The position numbers and the translations under genes are program-made. A DNA stretch of 64,000 bases from Leucobacter sp. UCMA 4100 (GTDB taxonomy: Bacteria > Actinomycetota > Actinomycetes > Actinomycetales > Microbacteriaceae): NCBI RefSeq assembly GCF_027853335.1, contig NZ_JAFEUS010000002.1, forward strand, positions 1,658,514 to 1,722,513, written 5' to 3'. Below the pieces are notes generated by a model. The model was not told where the DNA came from, ran no database searches, and saw only the letters and a list, made by a program, of their open reading frames with translations. How positions within the stretch are numbered: the stretch's first letter is position 1; every line of letters begins with the position of its first letter. Below are positions 16,816 to 25,573 of this stretch, one piece after another.

Positions 16816-17682
16816 ATGTCAGCAAGACCCGTGATTCCCGTGCACACCATCATTCCTCGAGAAGGGTGGGGCGGCGGTTCGGTGCTCATCGTCGAATCGC
16901 TCGGTCAAGACGACACCGCAAGGCCCACCCACCGGCACGCGTTTGTGCAGTTCATCGTGATCGAAGCGGGCGAGGGGCAGCACCTCATCGATTTCGAGCC
17001 CGTTGCGATCGTTCCCGGCGACGTGCACATCGTGGCCCCGGGGCAGGTGCACTCGTGGAGCGTTGGCGAGGGATTTTGCGCTCGGGCGCTCATGTTTTCA
17101 GAAGACATGCTCGACACGGTCGGCTCCCTTCCCGACCAAATTCGTGAGCTCACGATGCTGGGCGCGGCCCCCGTTTCGCCTGGCACGAAGGCGGTCGGTC
17201 AGATTCACCGGTTGCTCGACGCGATTGAACTCAGCACCTCGCAAGAAAGCAACGGTCATCTCGTTGCCGCCGTGCTCTGGGAGAGCCTCGCGGGCTATGG
17301 TGAGCACATTGCCAGGGCTGAGCGCTCGACCCTGACGCGGCAGTACCTCAAGCAGGTGCTGTGTCGGCCGAGCGCGGCGCACAGCGTGGGCGGCTTTGCC
17401 CGGCAGCTGGGGGTGACGACGGGGTATCTCTCAGAGCAGGTCGTGCACGACACCGGCTCGACCCCCGGCCGCATCTTGCGCACGGCACTCTCGCGCGAGG
17501 CGCAGCGACTGCTCACCGCGACTGAATTGAGCGCGGCGCAAATCTCGACACGGCTCGGCTTCAGCGAGCCCTCATACTTTTCACGGTTCTTTCGTCGCGA
17601 GGTCGGGTGCACGCCAACCGACTACCGCGAAACGCGTTTGAGCCAGCAATATCCAGATGCGAAGGAGCAACATGTCGGTTGA
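16816..17682 (+). CDS. AraC family regulator with N-terminal cupin sensor
   Basis: This 288-residue protein has an N-terminal cupin-type ligand domain (ARPTHRHAFVQFIVIEAGEG and IVPGDVHIVAPGQVHSW) and a C-terminal double helix-turn-helix (SVGGFARQLGVTTGYLSEQV and LSAAQISTRLGFSEPSYFSR). ATG at 16816 follows GGGAGGTG. A longer frame from 16663 covers the promoter region and is disfavoured. The gene diverges from the peptide transporter operon across 242 bases and overlaps the downstream amidohydrolase gene by 11 bases. That placement suggests it controls both units in response to the transported substrate or its product. Confidence 0.9.
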   Translation: MSARPVIPVHTIIPREGWGGGSVLIVESLGQDDTARPTHRHAFVQFIVIEAGEGQHLIDFEPVAIVPGDVHIVAPGQVHSWSVGEGFCARALMFSEDMLDTVGSLPDQIRELTMLGAAPVSPGTKAVGQIHRLLDAIELSTSQESNGHLVAAVLWESLAGYGEHIARAERSTLTRQYLKQVLCRPSAAHSVGGFARQLGVTTGYLSEQVVHDTGSTPGRILRTALSREAQRLLTATELSAAQISTRLGFSEPSYFSRFFRREVGCTPTDYRETRLSQQYPDAKEQHVG

Positions 17683-19318
17683 GGTCATTGTCGAGGCGGT
17701 CACGCTGTTTGACGGCGAGAAGCTGCACGAGCGCCCCGTCTCGGTCGCGGTGTCGCAGGGCGTTTTCACCGCCGTGAGCGGGGGCTCGCTTCGACATCTC
17801 GCGGGCCCTGAGACGCGGGTCATCGACGGGGCGGGAGCCTTCATGATGCCTGGGCTCGTTGACGTGCATAACCACCACGCCGTCGCTGGGCGAGCCGACC
17901 TCTTTGAGCTTTCCATTCCCGTGGGCGCGAGCGCCAGCGAGGTACTCGAGGCCGTTGCGCGGCACGCGAGCGACCTCTCGCAAGACGCGTGGATCACCGG
18001 TGGGCCGTGGGGCACGAACCTCTTGAACGAGCTCAATACGCTCTCGATGAGAGCGAAGCTCGACGAGGCGAGCGGTGGCCGCCCGGTCGTGCTCATCGAA
18101 GACAGCAGGCACAATCGGTGGGCATCGTCAGAAGCGCTGCGGCTCGCTGGTATCGAGGTGGCCGACGCCCAGGCGGGAGTGCTCGCTGAGGCGGGAAGCA
18201 CCGAACCCACCGGGGTGCTGCTCGAGGGCGCGGGGCTCAAGGTTGAGCAGGCCATGGCGGCCGCGGGCGGAATCACCGCGTTGCAGCACCGCATGTCGTC
18301 TGCCCGCGGGGTTGAGGTGCTCAACAGCTTTGGGGTGACCGCGTTCCAAGACGCGGCGACCTCGCTGCCCATGCTGCAGGCGCTCGCCGAGCTCGACACC
18401 GAGGGCGAACTCAACGCCTGGGTGGTGTCGTCGCTCACGATGAACGACGACATTTTCGGGTTCGACCCCATTGGCCAGGTGCTCATTGACCAGAGCGAGG
18501 CCTACCGAACCCCGCACCACCGCCCAGACTTCGTGAAGATCTTTCTTGACGGGGTGCCGCCCGCCCGCACCGCCGCATTTCTCGAGCCGTACCTTGCCGA
18601 TGAGCAGCACGGGTGCGAGCATCGCGGCGAGCTGCTCATCTCGCACGATGACTTTGCGGCGCTCATGGCTGAGCTTGCCGGTCAGGGGCTCAATGTCAAG
18701 GTGCACTGCGCCGGTGATGCCTCTGCGCGGGAGGTGTTGAACGTGGTCGAGACGCTGCGCGCTGGGGGCGACTGGGGCACGCGGGTGCACATCGCGCACG
18801 GCCAAATTCTCGCCCCCTCTGACCTGCCGCGCCTTGGCGAACTCGCCGTCACGGCCGACATGTCGCCATTCGTCTGGTTTCCCGGCGTTATTCCTCACGC
18901 CCTCTCGCAGGTGCTCCCTGCACACACCCTCGAAAAGTTTCAGCCGAGCAGAGACCTGCTCACCCTCGGCGCGAAGCTCGCGATGGGCTCAGCCTGGCCA
19001 GTCAGCCCGACCCCGAACCCCTGGGTTGGCATTCACGGGCTCGTGACACGAGAAGACCCGTTTCGGCAGTGGCCGGGCGAGCTCTGCCCTGATCAGGCGC
19101 TCACGGTGGTCGAGGCGCTCACGGTGTGCACCTCGGGAGGAGCTGAAGCCATGGGCCTTGGCGAGGTCACCGGCCGGGTGCGCGAGGGCTTCTCGGCCGA
19201 CTTTGTGATGCTCGACACGAACCCCTTCACCGAGCCCGTGACGACGCTCGTCGATACTCGGGTGCGTGAGACCTGGTTCTGCGGGCGTTCGGTGTACCGC
19301 AACGAACACGCGCGTTGA
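17672..19318 (+). CDS. Amidohydrolase family 3 (YtcJ-like) metal-dependent hydrolase
   Basis: This 548-residue cytosolic hydrolase probably opens an amide, carbamate or cyclic imide bond. Metal-site residues of the amidohydrolase superfamily are visible: D64-V-H66-N-H68 in MPGLVDVHNHH, a candidate carboxylated Lys289 in VKIFLDG, a His in VKVHCAGDASAREVL and a His in RVHIAHGQI. The final region STEPTGVLLEG and the WITGGPWG element match YtcJ-like proteins. ATG at 17672 has AAGGAG 5 bases upstream and lies inside the end of the regulator gene. Its stop is joined to the MFS gene by a TTGA overlap, so regulator, hydrolase and transporter are one unit. The true substrate is unknown. Confidence 0.88.
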   Translation: MSVEVIVEAVTLFDGEKLHERPVSVAVSQGVFTAVSGGSLRHLAGPETRVIDGAGAFMMPGLVDVHNHHAVAGRADLFELSIPVGASASEVLEAVARHASDLSQDAWITGGPWGTNLLNELNTLSMRAKLDEASGGRPVVLIEDSRHNRWASSEALRLAGIEVADAQAGVLAEAGSTEPTGVLLEGAGLKVEQAMAAAGGITALQHRMSSARGVEVLNSFGVTAFQDAATSLPMLQALAELDTEGELNAWVVSSLTMNDDIFGFDPIGQVLIDQSEAYRTPHHRPDFVKIFLDGVPPARTAAFLEPYLADEQHGCEHRGELLISHDDFAALMAELAGQGLNVKVHCAGDASAREVLNVVETLRAGGDWGTRVHIAHGQILAPSDLPRLGELAVTADMSPFVWFPGVIPHALSQVLPAHTLEKFQPSRDLLTLGAKLAMGSAWPVSPTPNPWVGIHGLVTREDPFRQWPGELCPDQALTVVEALTVCTSGGAEAMGLGEVTGRVREGFSADFVMLDTNPFTEPVTTLVDTRVRETWFCGRSVYRNEHAR

Positions 19319-20517
19319 GCGCGCGAGGGGTGCGCCCCGGGGCGGGGCTCATTCTGCTGCTCGGTCTGCTCGAGGCCTTCGGTCCGTTGTCGATGGACCT
19401 CTACATGCCTGCGCTTCCGGCGCTCGCCGAATCACTGCACACCTCAGACACGCTCGCGCAGGTCACCATGTCGGTGTGCATGCTGGGGCTCGCGCTGGGG
19501 CAGCTCGTCGCTGGGCCTATGAGCGACCGCTTCGGGCGACGGGTGCCGTTGCTCGTTGGGGTGCTCGTGTTCACGGTGTTTTCGGCTGCGTGTGCGTTCG
19601 CACCGAGTGTCGCGTGGCTCATCGCCTTTCGCTTTGTGCAGGGGCTCGGCGGTGCGGCGGGCATGGTCGTCACGCTGGCGATCGCGAGAGACCTCTTCTC
19701 TGGCCGTGAACTCGCAAAAATGCTCTCCTGGCTCGCATTAGTCGGGGCAACGGCCCCGATCATCGCGCCCGTGCTCGGCGGCCAGTTGGTGCGCATCATG
19801 GAGTGGCGGGGCATCTTCGGGGTGCTCACCGGCATCGGGGCCTTACTCTTTCTTGCGGCGCTGCTCTGGCTTCCCGAGTCGCACCCGCGTGCCAAACGCA
19901 GCGAGGGCGGTGCGCGCACCTTGCGTGACGACGCGGCCGCGCTTCTGCGCCCCGGCGCCTACCGGGTCATTCTCGCGATCGCCTCGGTGACCGGCATCGC
20001 ATTCTTCTCCTACCTCTCGATGTCGAGCTTTGCCCTGCAGGGGTCGTACGGGGTGAGCCCACAGGCTTTCGGGCTGCTCTTCGCCCTGGGCTCGGTGTGC
20101 AACGTGATCGGCTCGCAGACCAACCGCGTGCTCGTGGCTCGCTTCTCGACCGAGCAGCTCTACGGCGCGGGCCTCGTCATCGGCTGGTGCGGCGGAGTGC
20201 TCGCCTCAGCGAGCGCCCTCGCAGGGTGGGGCCTCGCTCCGTTCTGTGCGGGGCTTGGGCTGTACCTGCTCTCGACCGGTTTCACACTGCCAAACGCCAA
20301 CGCAATCGCGCTCACCGAGCACGGCGAGCGAGCAGGGTCGGCGGCGGCCCTGCTCGGCATGTCGGCGCTCGTCGTAGGCCCGATCGTCTCGCCCCTCGTC
20401 TCAACCCTCGGCATGACCCCGCAGGTGCTTGGTCTCACCATGGTGACCGCGAGCACCGTCGTGCTCGTGATCGCATCGCTCGCCCTGTGGCCCCGCAGGA
20501 GCGCGCCGGGGGCCTGA
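19315..20517 (+). CDS. Bcr/CflA family MFS efflux transporter
   Basis: This 400-residue membrane protein has 12 predicted spans and belongs to the drug:proton antiporter Bcr/CflA group, shown by SMDLYMPALPALAESL in the first loop, GLALGQLVAGPMSDRFGRRV (motif A) and GAAGMVVTLAIARDLFSG. A TTG start at 19315 overlaps the previous stop (TTGA). GTG at 19330 is an alternative. Neither has a good ribosome site, so translational coupling is likely. It may export the hydrolase product or a toxic intermediate, but that is inference from position only. Confidence 0.87.
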   Translation: MSARGVRPGAGLILLLGLLEAFGPLSMDLYMPALPALAESLHTSDTLAQVTMSVCMLGLALGQLVAGPMSDRFGRRVPLLVGVLVFTVFSAACAFAPSVAWLIAFRFVQGLGGAAGMVVTLAIARDLFSGRELAKMLSWLALVGATAPIIAPVLGGQLVRIMEWRGIFGVLTGIGALLFLAALLWLPESHPRAKRSEGGARTLRDDAAALLRPGAYRVILAIASVTGIAFFSYLSMSSFALQGSYGVSPQAFGLLFALGSVCNVIGSQTNRVLVARFSTEQLYGAGLVIGWCGGVLASASALAGWGLAPFCAGLGLYLLSTGFTLPNANAIALTEHGERAGSAAALLGMSALVVGPIVSPLVSTLGMTPQVLGLTMVTASTVVLVIASLALWPRRSAPGA

Positions 20518-20651
20518 GTTGCCCTCGCGTGCAGGCTCATTGCACGCGACTGAACAGAAGCCCGGAAAGCCTGACGGGCTGGGCCCACGCGTCATACGGT
20601 CGAAGGGGTGGCTGCCGACGAACGGTATCGCCCCCTGGAAAGGAAACTGCA

Positions 20652-21104
20652 ATGTCGCAATATGAACACCTCTTCGTCAAAGACATGCCAGACTGCATGC
20701 CCTCGATGAGAAAAGACAGCGAGACCGGCGAACCGCTCGAGTACCGCTACGACAACCTCGGCGAGGGCCTCTGGCTCATGAACCAAGACCTTGTTCCAGG
20801 CAGCAAGGTGAGCATGACGCACATCTGGATTCACGAGACGACCGATCCGCAGCTCTGGGTCAACCAGCATCAGCACGAGACCGATGAGATTCTCATTTTC
20901 ACGGGATCGAACCCCGATGATCCGCACGATCTTGGTGCCGAGGTATACCTTGAGATCGAGGGCGAACGCCACACGATCACTCGCTCGGGCGCCGTGTACA
21001 TTCCCGCCGGCACCAAGCACTGCCCGCTTGGTTGGAACCGCATTGACCGCCCGTTCCGGTTTAGCGCACTGCTGCTCGCACCCGAGTACCGCGCGAAAGA
21101 CTAG
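20652..21104 (+). CDS. Single-domain cupin C (paralog 3 of 4)
   Basis: This 150-residue cupin has motif 1 as LWVNQHQHETDEILIFTG and motif 2 as GAVYIPAGTKHCPLGW, with all four metal ligands present. It opens MSQYEHLFVKDMPDCM, resembling cupin D (PYEHLFVRDLKDC) and cupin A (YDALFVKDMP). ATG at 20652 follows GGAAAGGAAA. It lies 134 bases after the MFS gene on the same strand and converges on the second binding-protein gene across a strong hairpin. Biochemical function is unknown. Confidence 0.85.
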   Translation: MSQYEHLFVKDMPDCMPSMRKDSETGEPLEYRYDNLGEGLWLMNQDLVPGSKVSMTHIWIHETTDPQLWVNQHQHETDEILIFTGSNPDDPHDLGAEVYLEIEGERHTITRSGAVYIPAGTKHCPLGWNRIDRPFRFSALLLAPEYRAKD

Positions 21105-21160
21105 CGCTGTGGCGGCGCACCGCCGCACACCCGCACACCCGCACACGGCGAGTGAAGACA

Positions 21161-21196
21161 CAGAACGGGCCCGGGATTTCTCCCGGGCCCGTTCTG
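21161..21196. terminator. Bidirectional intrinsic terminator
   Basis: Perfect 16-bp arms (21161-21176 and 21181-21196) enclose a TTTC loop between the convergent cupin C and binding-protein 2 genes. Confidence 0.92.
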
Positions 21197-21241
21197 GTTC
21201 ACGGCAATCGTGTGGTCACGCGAGGGCTGAGGCCCCGCAGA

Positions 21242-22780
21242 CTACTCGACGGTAACCCCCGCGAACTGGTACGCGGCGCGACCGTAGAGGTCTGCCGTGA
21301 GCCCCTTCACACGCTCTGAATGAACGGTGATCGACTGGCCATAGATCGGAATGAGGTAGCCGCCGCGCTCGTGCTCGATGGTTTGCATCTGCGTGATGTA
21401 CGTGCACTGCTCTTCGGGATCTGAGGTTGCGTAGAGCTTCTCAGCGATCTCGTTGTACTCGGCATCGTCCATGTGCGAGCCGTTCTCAGAACCGCCGGGC
21501 AAGAAGTGGCCCTTCGCGGTGATGATGTACGGGCTTGAAGTGTGGCCGATGAAGAACGGCCACTCGAGCCAGCGGTCGAGGAAGGTGCCAACGTCGAGCT
21601 TCTTGACCTGCACGGTGATGCCGATCTTCTCGGCGTCCTGGGCAATGAGCTGCGCCATCTCGGCCATGCCGGGGAACGCGGCGTCGGTTACGAGTTCGAC
21701 GCTGGCACCCGTTGCGCCGGCCTCTTCGACAAGCTTCTTCGCCTTACCAAGGTCCTGCTCGCGCTGCGGCACGTCGGGTGCCGGGCAGGCGGTGTTCTGG
21801 CCGATGTAGTCGTTGGCAACCGAGGCGTAGCCGCCGTAGGCGTTGTCAACGATGCGCTGGCGGTCAATCGCGAGTCGCATTGCCTCGCGCACGCGCTCGT
21901 CGTCAAACGGAGCCATGTCCATACGCATCGGCACCACAGGGTAGGCCGCGGTATCGCTCACGAGCATGTCGAGGCCGGGCGTTCCCTCGAGCGCCGGAAC
22001 CTCGGCGAAGGGAATGCCGTGGGCCACATCGATCTGGCCGCCACGCACGGCGTTCGTCACCGCGGTCTGGTCAGAGAGGAACGAGATCGTGACGCTGTCG
22101 AGCGTCGCAGGCTCGCCCCAGTAGTCTTCGTTCTTCACGAGCTTTGCCTCTTGGCCGGCGGTGAAGGTGTCGATCTTGTAGGGGCCGGTGCCAGCAGGCT
22201 TGTCGACGGTCGCATCGCCCTTGATGCTGCGCATGACGAGTCGGTCCATCGCGAGTACGTCGGGCAGGGGGCCGAACGGCTCGTCGAGCACCATCTTGAA
22301 CGTGAGATCGTCGATGATCTCGAGCCCGTCGGCCTGAAGGAAGCTGAGCTGGGTGTTGAACGCCCAGGCATACTCGGGGTCGATCATCTGCTTGAGGCTC
22401 TCGACCGCGTCTTCTGACGTGAACTGTTCGCCGTTGTGGAGTTTCACGTTGTCACGCAGCGTGATGATCCACTCGTCATTCGTCGCGTTTGGCTCGATCT
22501 TCTCGGCGAGCACGTACTCGACCTCGCCATCTTTGTTGCGCGCGGTGAGGCCTTCGTACACGTTCGTGAAGACGGCCTGCTGCGAGCCCGAGCCGGTCTG
22601 TGAGTAGGGATCGATCTTGTCGGTGGTGCTGCCAACCATACCGAGGGTGAGCCCCGAGCTGTCGCCCTTGCCGTTGCCGCCGGCGTTGCCCTTTTCAGAC
22701 GACGCACAAGAAGCAAGCGAAACGGTAAGCATGGCTGCCACGAGCAGCGTCATACCTTTGCGCATGTGTGAAGCTTTCAT
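21242..22780 (-). CDS. Peptide-type ABC transporter substrate-binding lipoprotein 2
   Basis: This 512-residue family 5 binding protein has a lipoprotein signal (MRKGMTLLVAAMLTVSLASC, lipobox LASC). It resembles binding protein 1 throughout, including VREAMRLAIDRQRIVDNAYG and YITQMQTIEHERGGYLIPIY, so the two arose by duplication. ATG at 22780 follows AGGAGAG. A longer frame to 22873 reads through that site. No permease or ATPase gene adjoins it, so it probably docks on the permeases at 13053-14953 and widens their substrate range. It has cupins C and D on either side. Cupin D starts upstream on the same strand and its stop lies 162 bases from this start. Confidence 0.92.
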   Translation of the reverse strand: MKASHMRKGMTLLVAAMLTVSLASCASSEKGNAGGNGKGDSSGLTLGMVGSTTDKIDPYSQTGSGSQQAVFTNVYEGLTARNKDGEVEYVLAEKIEPNATNDEWIITLRDNVKLHNGEQFTSEDAVESLKQMIDPEYAWAFNTQLSFLQADGLEIIDDLTFKMVLDEPFGPLPDVLAMDRLVMRSIKGDATVDKPAGTGPYKIDTFTAGQEAKLVKNEDYWGEPATLDSVTISFLSDQTAVTNAVRGGQIDVAHGIPFAEVPALEGTPGLDMLVSDTAAYPVVPMRMDMAPFDDERVREAMRLAIDRQRIVDNAYGGYASVANDYIGQNTACPAPDVPQREQDLGKAKKLVEEAGATGASVELVTDAAFPGMAEMAQLIAQDAEKIGITVQVKKLDVGTFLDRWLEWPFFIGHTSSPYIITAKGHFLPGGSENGSHMDDAEYNEIAEKLYATSDPEEQCTYITQMQTIEHERGGYLIPIYGQSITVHSERVKGLTADLYGRAAYQFAGVTVE

Positions 22781-22942
22781 CACTTCTCTCCTATGAGGGT
22801 TATGGAAACGATGCCGCCTCCGTGGGCGGCAAGGTCTGTACCCATGGTGCGACTGAGGGTAAAGAGACGGCAACGAATCACGACGCTTCTTGCCGTCGTG
22901 GGCAACTGCATTGCAGTGAACGTCAAAGCCCGGGGCCTCGCC

Positions 22943-23416
22943 TTACTCGCGTTCAGCCGCCGGCATGTAGTGCCCGTCGCCGCTCAGCGCGATGGCGAGA
23001 AAGCGGAAAGGGCGGTCGACCCGGTTGAAGCCGAGCGGGCAGTGCTTGGTGCCTGCGGGAATGTACACCGAGCCCGAGGTGGTGATGAGGTGGCGTTCAC
23101 CCTCGATGCCGAGGTACACCTCGGCGCCGAGGTCTTTGGGGTCTTCGGGGTTCGAGCCGGTGAACACGAGCACCTCGTCATACTCGTGCTCGTGTTCGTG
23201 CACCCAGAACGTCTCTTCGCTCGTTGGGTGCACCCAGCTCATCGTGATGTAGGCCTTTGCTTCGGGCACGTCGCTCGCCCGCATAAGGGCCCAGGGGCGG
23301 CTGAGGTTTTTGGGCAGTTCGCGGCCCGCGGCCTCGGCCTCGTTGACCATGTCAAAGCGGCAGTCTTTGAGGTCTCGCACGAAGAGGTGTTCGTAGGGGC
23401 TTACAGTCGTCATCAT
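22943..23416 (-). CDS. Single-domain cupin D (paralog 4 of 4)
   Basis: This 157-residue cupin has motif 1 FWVHEHEHEYDEVLVFTG and motif 2 GSVYIPAGTKHCPLGF with all metal ligands present. It diverges slightly from A-C in the N-terminal half (KNLSRPWALMRASDVPEAKA). Two adjacent ATG codons (23416 and 23413) follow AAAGG; the first is used here. It is the first gene of a probable unit with binding protein 2 and diverges from the aldehyde dehydrogenase gene at 23680. Function is unknown. Confidence 0.85.
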   Translation of the reverse strand: MMTTVSPYEHLFVRDLKDCRFDMVNEAEAAGRELPKNLSRPWALMRASDVPEAKAYITMSWVHPTSEETFWVHEHEHEYDEVLVFTGSNPEDPKDLGAEVYLGIEGERHLITTSGSVYIPAGTKHCPLGFNRVDRPFRFLAIALSGDGHYMPAAERE

Positions 23417-23651
23417 TGACCTTTCGTTGGGGTGAAGGGATGTGCCGAGGCGCCCGAGCGTGGCGATCGCGGCCAGCTGGGCGACCTCATGTGAAGCCTA
23501 GAATCAGCCCGTTGCGCGGGTCGATGCACTCGCGCGGGGCGATGTGGGACTTTTAGTGCTCGGCGGCCCCTCGCGACTCCGTTCTCCCCAGAGCAACATT
23601 CGTACCTGCGTAGTCAACTGCGGGGTGTTATGGCTCCTTACGCTGGTGACA

Positions 23652-23662
23652 TACGTAACGTA
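23652..23662. promoter_or_regulatory. Small palindrome before aldehyde dehydrogenase gene
   Basis: TACGT-A-ACGTA is an exact inverted repeat ending 3 bases before the AAAGGAG ribosome site of the aldehyde dehydrogenase gene. The 263-base divergent space from cupin D (23417-23679) holds no gene and no other convincing element. The palindrome could be an operator, but an 11-base match is weak. Confidence 0.3.
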
Positions 23663-23679
23663 ACAAAGGAGTTCAGACT

Positions 23680-25089
23680 ATGCAGACGTACGATGGGTTG
23701 CTCGCCGCGGTGACCGCTCACGAGGGTCAGACGCAAGAAGTGCGCGACCCGGCAACGGGCGCCGTGATCGGTCATGCACCGGTGCACAGCGTAGAAGCTG
23801 TCGACCGTGCGATCGAGACTGCCGCCGCTGCGGCCGCGTCGTGGGCTGCCATAAGTGATGCGGATCGCGCAGCGCTGCTCCATCGCGCAGCCGACGCGGT
23901 TGAAGCTCACGCCGACGCCCTCGTCGAGCTGCTCTCCCGGGAGCAGGGCAAGCCGCTCAACGGGCCGAACGCCCGCTTCGAGGTGGGGGCGTGCGCCGTG
24001 TGGCTTCGCGCTGCAGCCGACACCCCGCACCCGAATCACGAGATCATCAATGACGAGAGCGGTAGGGCCACGATGCACTACCGCCCGATCGGTGTTGTTG
24101 CGGCGATCACTCCGTGGAACTGGCCGCTCATGATCGCGATCTGGCAGATTGCTCCGTCGCTGCGCATGGGCAATACCGTCGTGCAGAAGCCGTCTGAGTA
24201 CACCCCGCTCTCGGGCCTCGCGCTCGTTCGCATTCTCAATACGGTGCTGCCGGAGGGTGTGCTGCAGAGCGTTTCTGGTGGCGGAGACCTCGGTGCCCGC
24301 CTCACGAGCAGCCCCAAGGTCGGCAAGATCATGTTCACTGGGTCGACCGCGACCGGCAAGAAGATCATCGAAGCAAGCGCAGAGCACGTCACACGCCTCA
24401 CGCTTGAACTCGGCGGCAACGACGCCGGCATCGTGTTGCCCGACGTCGATGCGAAGGCCATCGCGCCAGACCTCTTCTGGGGTGCATTCATTAACACGGG
24501 GCAAACCTGCGCCGCGCTCAAGCGCCTCTACGTGCATGACTCGGTGTATGACGAGGTCGTCGCCGAACTCGTGGCGTTTGCCCGCACCGTTCCCATGGGT
24601 GTTGGGCTCGAGGAGCAGAACGAGCTCGGCCCGCTGCAAAACAAGATGCAGTACGACATTGTTGATCGCCTCGTGCAGTCCGCGATCGATTCGGGGGCAA
24701 CCATCGAGTGCGGTGGCAACCCCGAGCGTGAGGCGCCCGGGTTCTTCTACCCGACGACCATCGTCAGCAACATCGACCCCCACAACCCGCTCGTCGTCGA
24801 AGAACAGTTTGGCCCCGCGCTGCCGGTGGTTCGGTTTAGCGACCTCGACGAGGCACTCGTGCTCGCCAATGAGCTCGAGGTGGGCCTTGGCGCGTCGGTG
24901 TGGTCGTCTGACCGCGAAAAGGCCCTCGACGTGGCCGCGCGCATGGAATCGGGTACCGTGTGGATCAACGGTCACGGCGGCCTGCACCCGATGATTCCCT
25001 TTGGCGGCGCCAAGCAGTCCGGTTACGGCAAAGAGTTCGGCGCTGAGGGGCTGAAGGCCGTCGCGGTCGCCCAGGTCGTGAGCGGTTAA
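23680..25089 (+). CDS. NAD(P)-dependent aldehyde dehydrogenase
   Basis: This 469-residue cytosolic dehydrogenase oxidises an aldehyde to the acid. The catalytic set is complete: N147 in TPWNWP, E243 in ELGGND, C277 in GQTCAALKR, and the EEQFGPALPVV motif near the C-terminus. It belongs to the broad group containing phenylacetaldehyde-, betaine-aldehyde- and succinate-semialdehyde-type enzymes. The Trp after the catalytic Asn and the HGGLHPMIPFGGAKQSGYGK ending do not fix the substrate. ATG at 23680 has AAAGGAG 8 bases before it. Two uses fit the neighbourhood: oxidising an arylacetaldehyde made by the ThDP enzyme at 30928, or succinate semialdehyde from the homoprotocatechuate route. A hairpin at 25101 follows. 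Confidence 0.92.
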   Translation: MQTYDGLLAAVTAHEGQTQEVRDPATGAVIGHAPVHSVEAVDRAIETAAAAAASWAAISDADRAALLHRAADAVEAHADALVELLSREQGKPLNGPNARFEVGACAVWLRAAADTPHPNHEIINDESGRATMHYRPIGVVAAITPWNWPLMIAIWQIAPSLRMGNTVVQKPSEYTPLSGLALVRILNTVLPEGVLQSVSGGGDLGARLTSSPKVGKIMFTGSTATGKKIIEASAEHVTRLTLELGGNDAGIVLPDVDAKAIAPDLFWGAFINTGQTCAALKRLYVHDSVYDEVVAELVAFARTVPMGVGLEEQNELGPLQNKMQYDIVDRLVQSAIDSGATIECGGNPEREAPGFFYPTTIVSNIDPHNPLVVEEQFGPALPVVRFSDLDEALVLANELEVGLGASVWSSDREKALDVAARMESGTVWINGHGGLHPMIPFGGAKQSGYGKEFGAEGLKAVAVAQVVSG

Positions 25090-25100
25090 TCACGCACACC

Positions 25101-25131
25101 CGTCGGGCGCCGAGCAATGAGGCGCCCGACG
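25101..25131 (+). terminator. Intrinsic terminator after aldehyde dehydrogenase gene
   Basis: Perfect 11-bp arms (25101-25111 and 25121-25131) enclose a 9-base loop, starting 11 bases after the stop codon. It separates the dehydrogenase gene from the NTF2-like gene on the same strand. Confidence 0.75.
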
Positions 25132-25181
25132 TTCGGGGCCTTACACGCCCCAACCAATCGAGAGCAGTGAATGGAGAAACA

Positions 25182-25535
25182 ATGACCGATCAGTCTGTAC
25201 GCCAGGCCGTGCAACAGTATGTCGACGGCTGCCGCACCGCAAATGCCGCGATGGTGGCCGAGTCCTTCGACGAGAACGCCGTGATGTGGGGCTATCTGGG
25301 CCCCGACTACGTCACCATGACCGGGGCAGAGTTTGCCGAGAACGTCGTGGCGGGCGCCGAACCCGCTGGGCCCGAGTTCGAAGCCGTGATCCACAGCATC
25401 GTGATTCAGGGAAACATCGCACACGCGGTGCTCGACGAGAAGCAGTTCATCGGTGCTGACTTTCGAAATTTCTTCGGTCTCGTGTACCGCGAGGGAGCAT
25501 GGCGTATTACGAGCAAAGTATTTCAAACCGTGTAA
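25182..25535 (+). CDS. NTF2-like protein (putative lumazine-binding type)
   Basis: This 117-residue protein has an NTF2-like fold: the opening helix SVRQAVQQYVDGCRTANAAM, then FDENAVMWGYLGPDY, and final strands DFRNFFGLVYREGAWRITSK with the ending VFQTV. This pattern fits the putative lumazine-binding/SnoaL-like group, in which members are binders or isomerases. ATG at 25182 follows ATGGAGAAAC. It is the second NTF2-like protein of the region but is not an obvious close paralog of the one at 9619. It is flanked by the aldehyde dehydrogenase and the DUF885 gene. The function is unassigned. Confidence 0.78.
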   Translation: MTDQSVRQAVQQYVDGCRTANAAMVAESFDENAVMWGYLGPDYVTMTGAEFAENVVAGAEPAGPEFEAVIHSIVIQGNIAHAVLDEKQFIGADFRNFFGLVYREGAWRITSKVFQTV

Positions 25536-25573
25536 TCCTCGGCAGTGAGGCTGTGAGGCGATAGGATTCCCAC

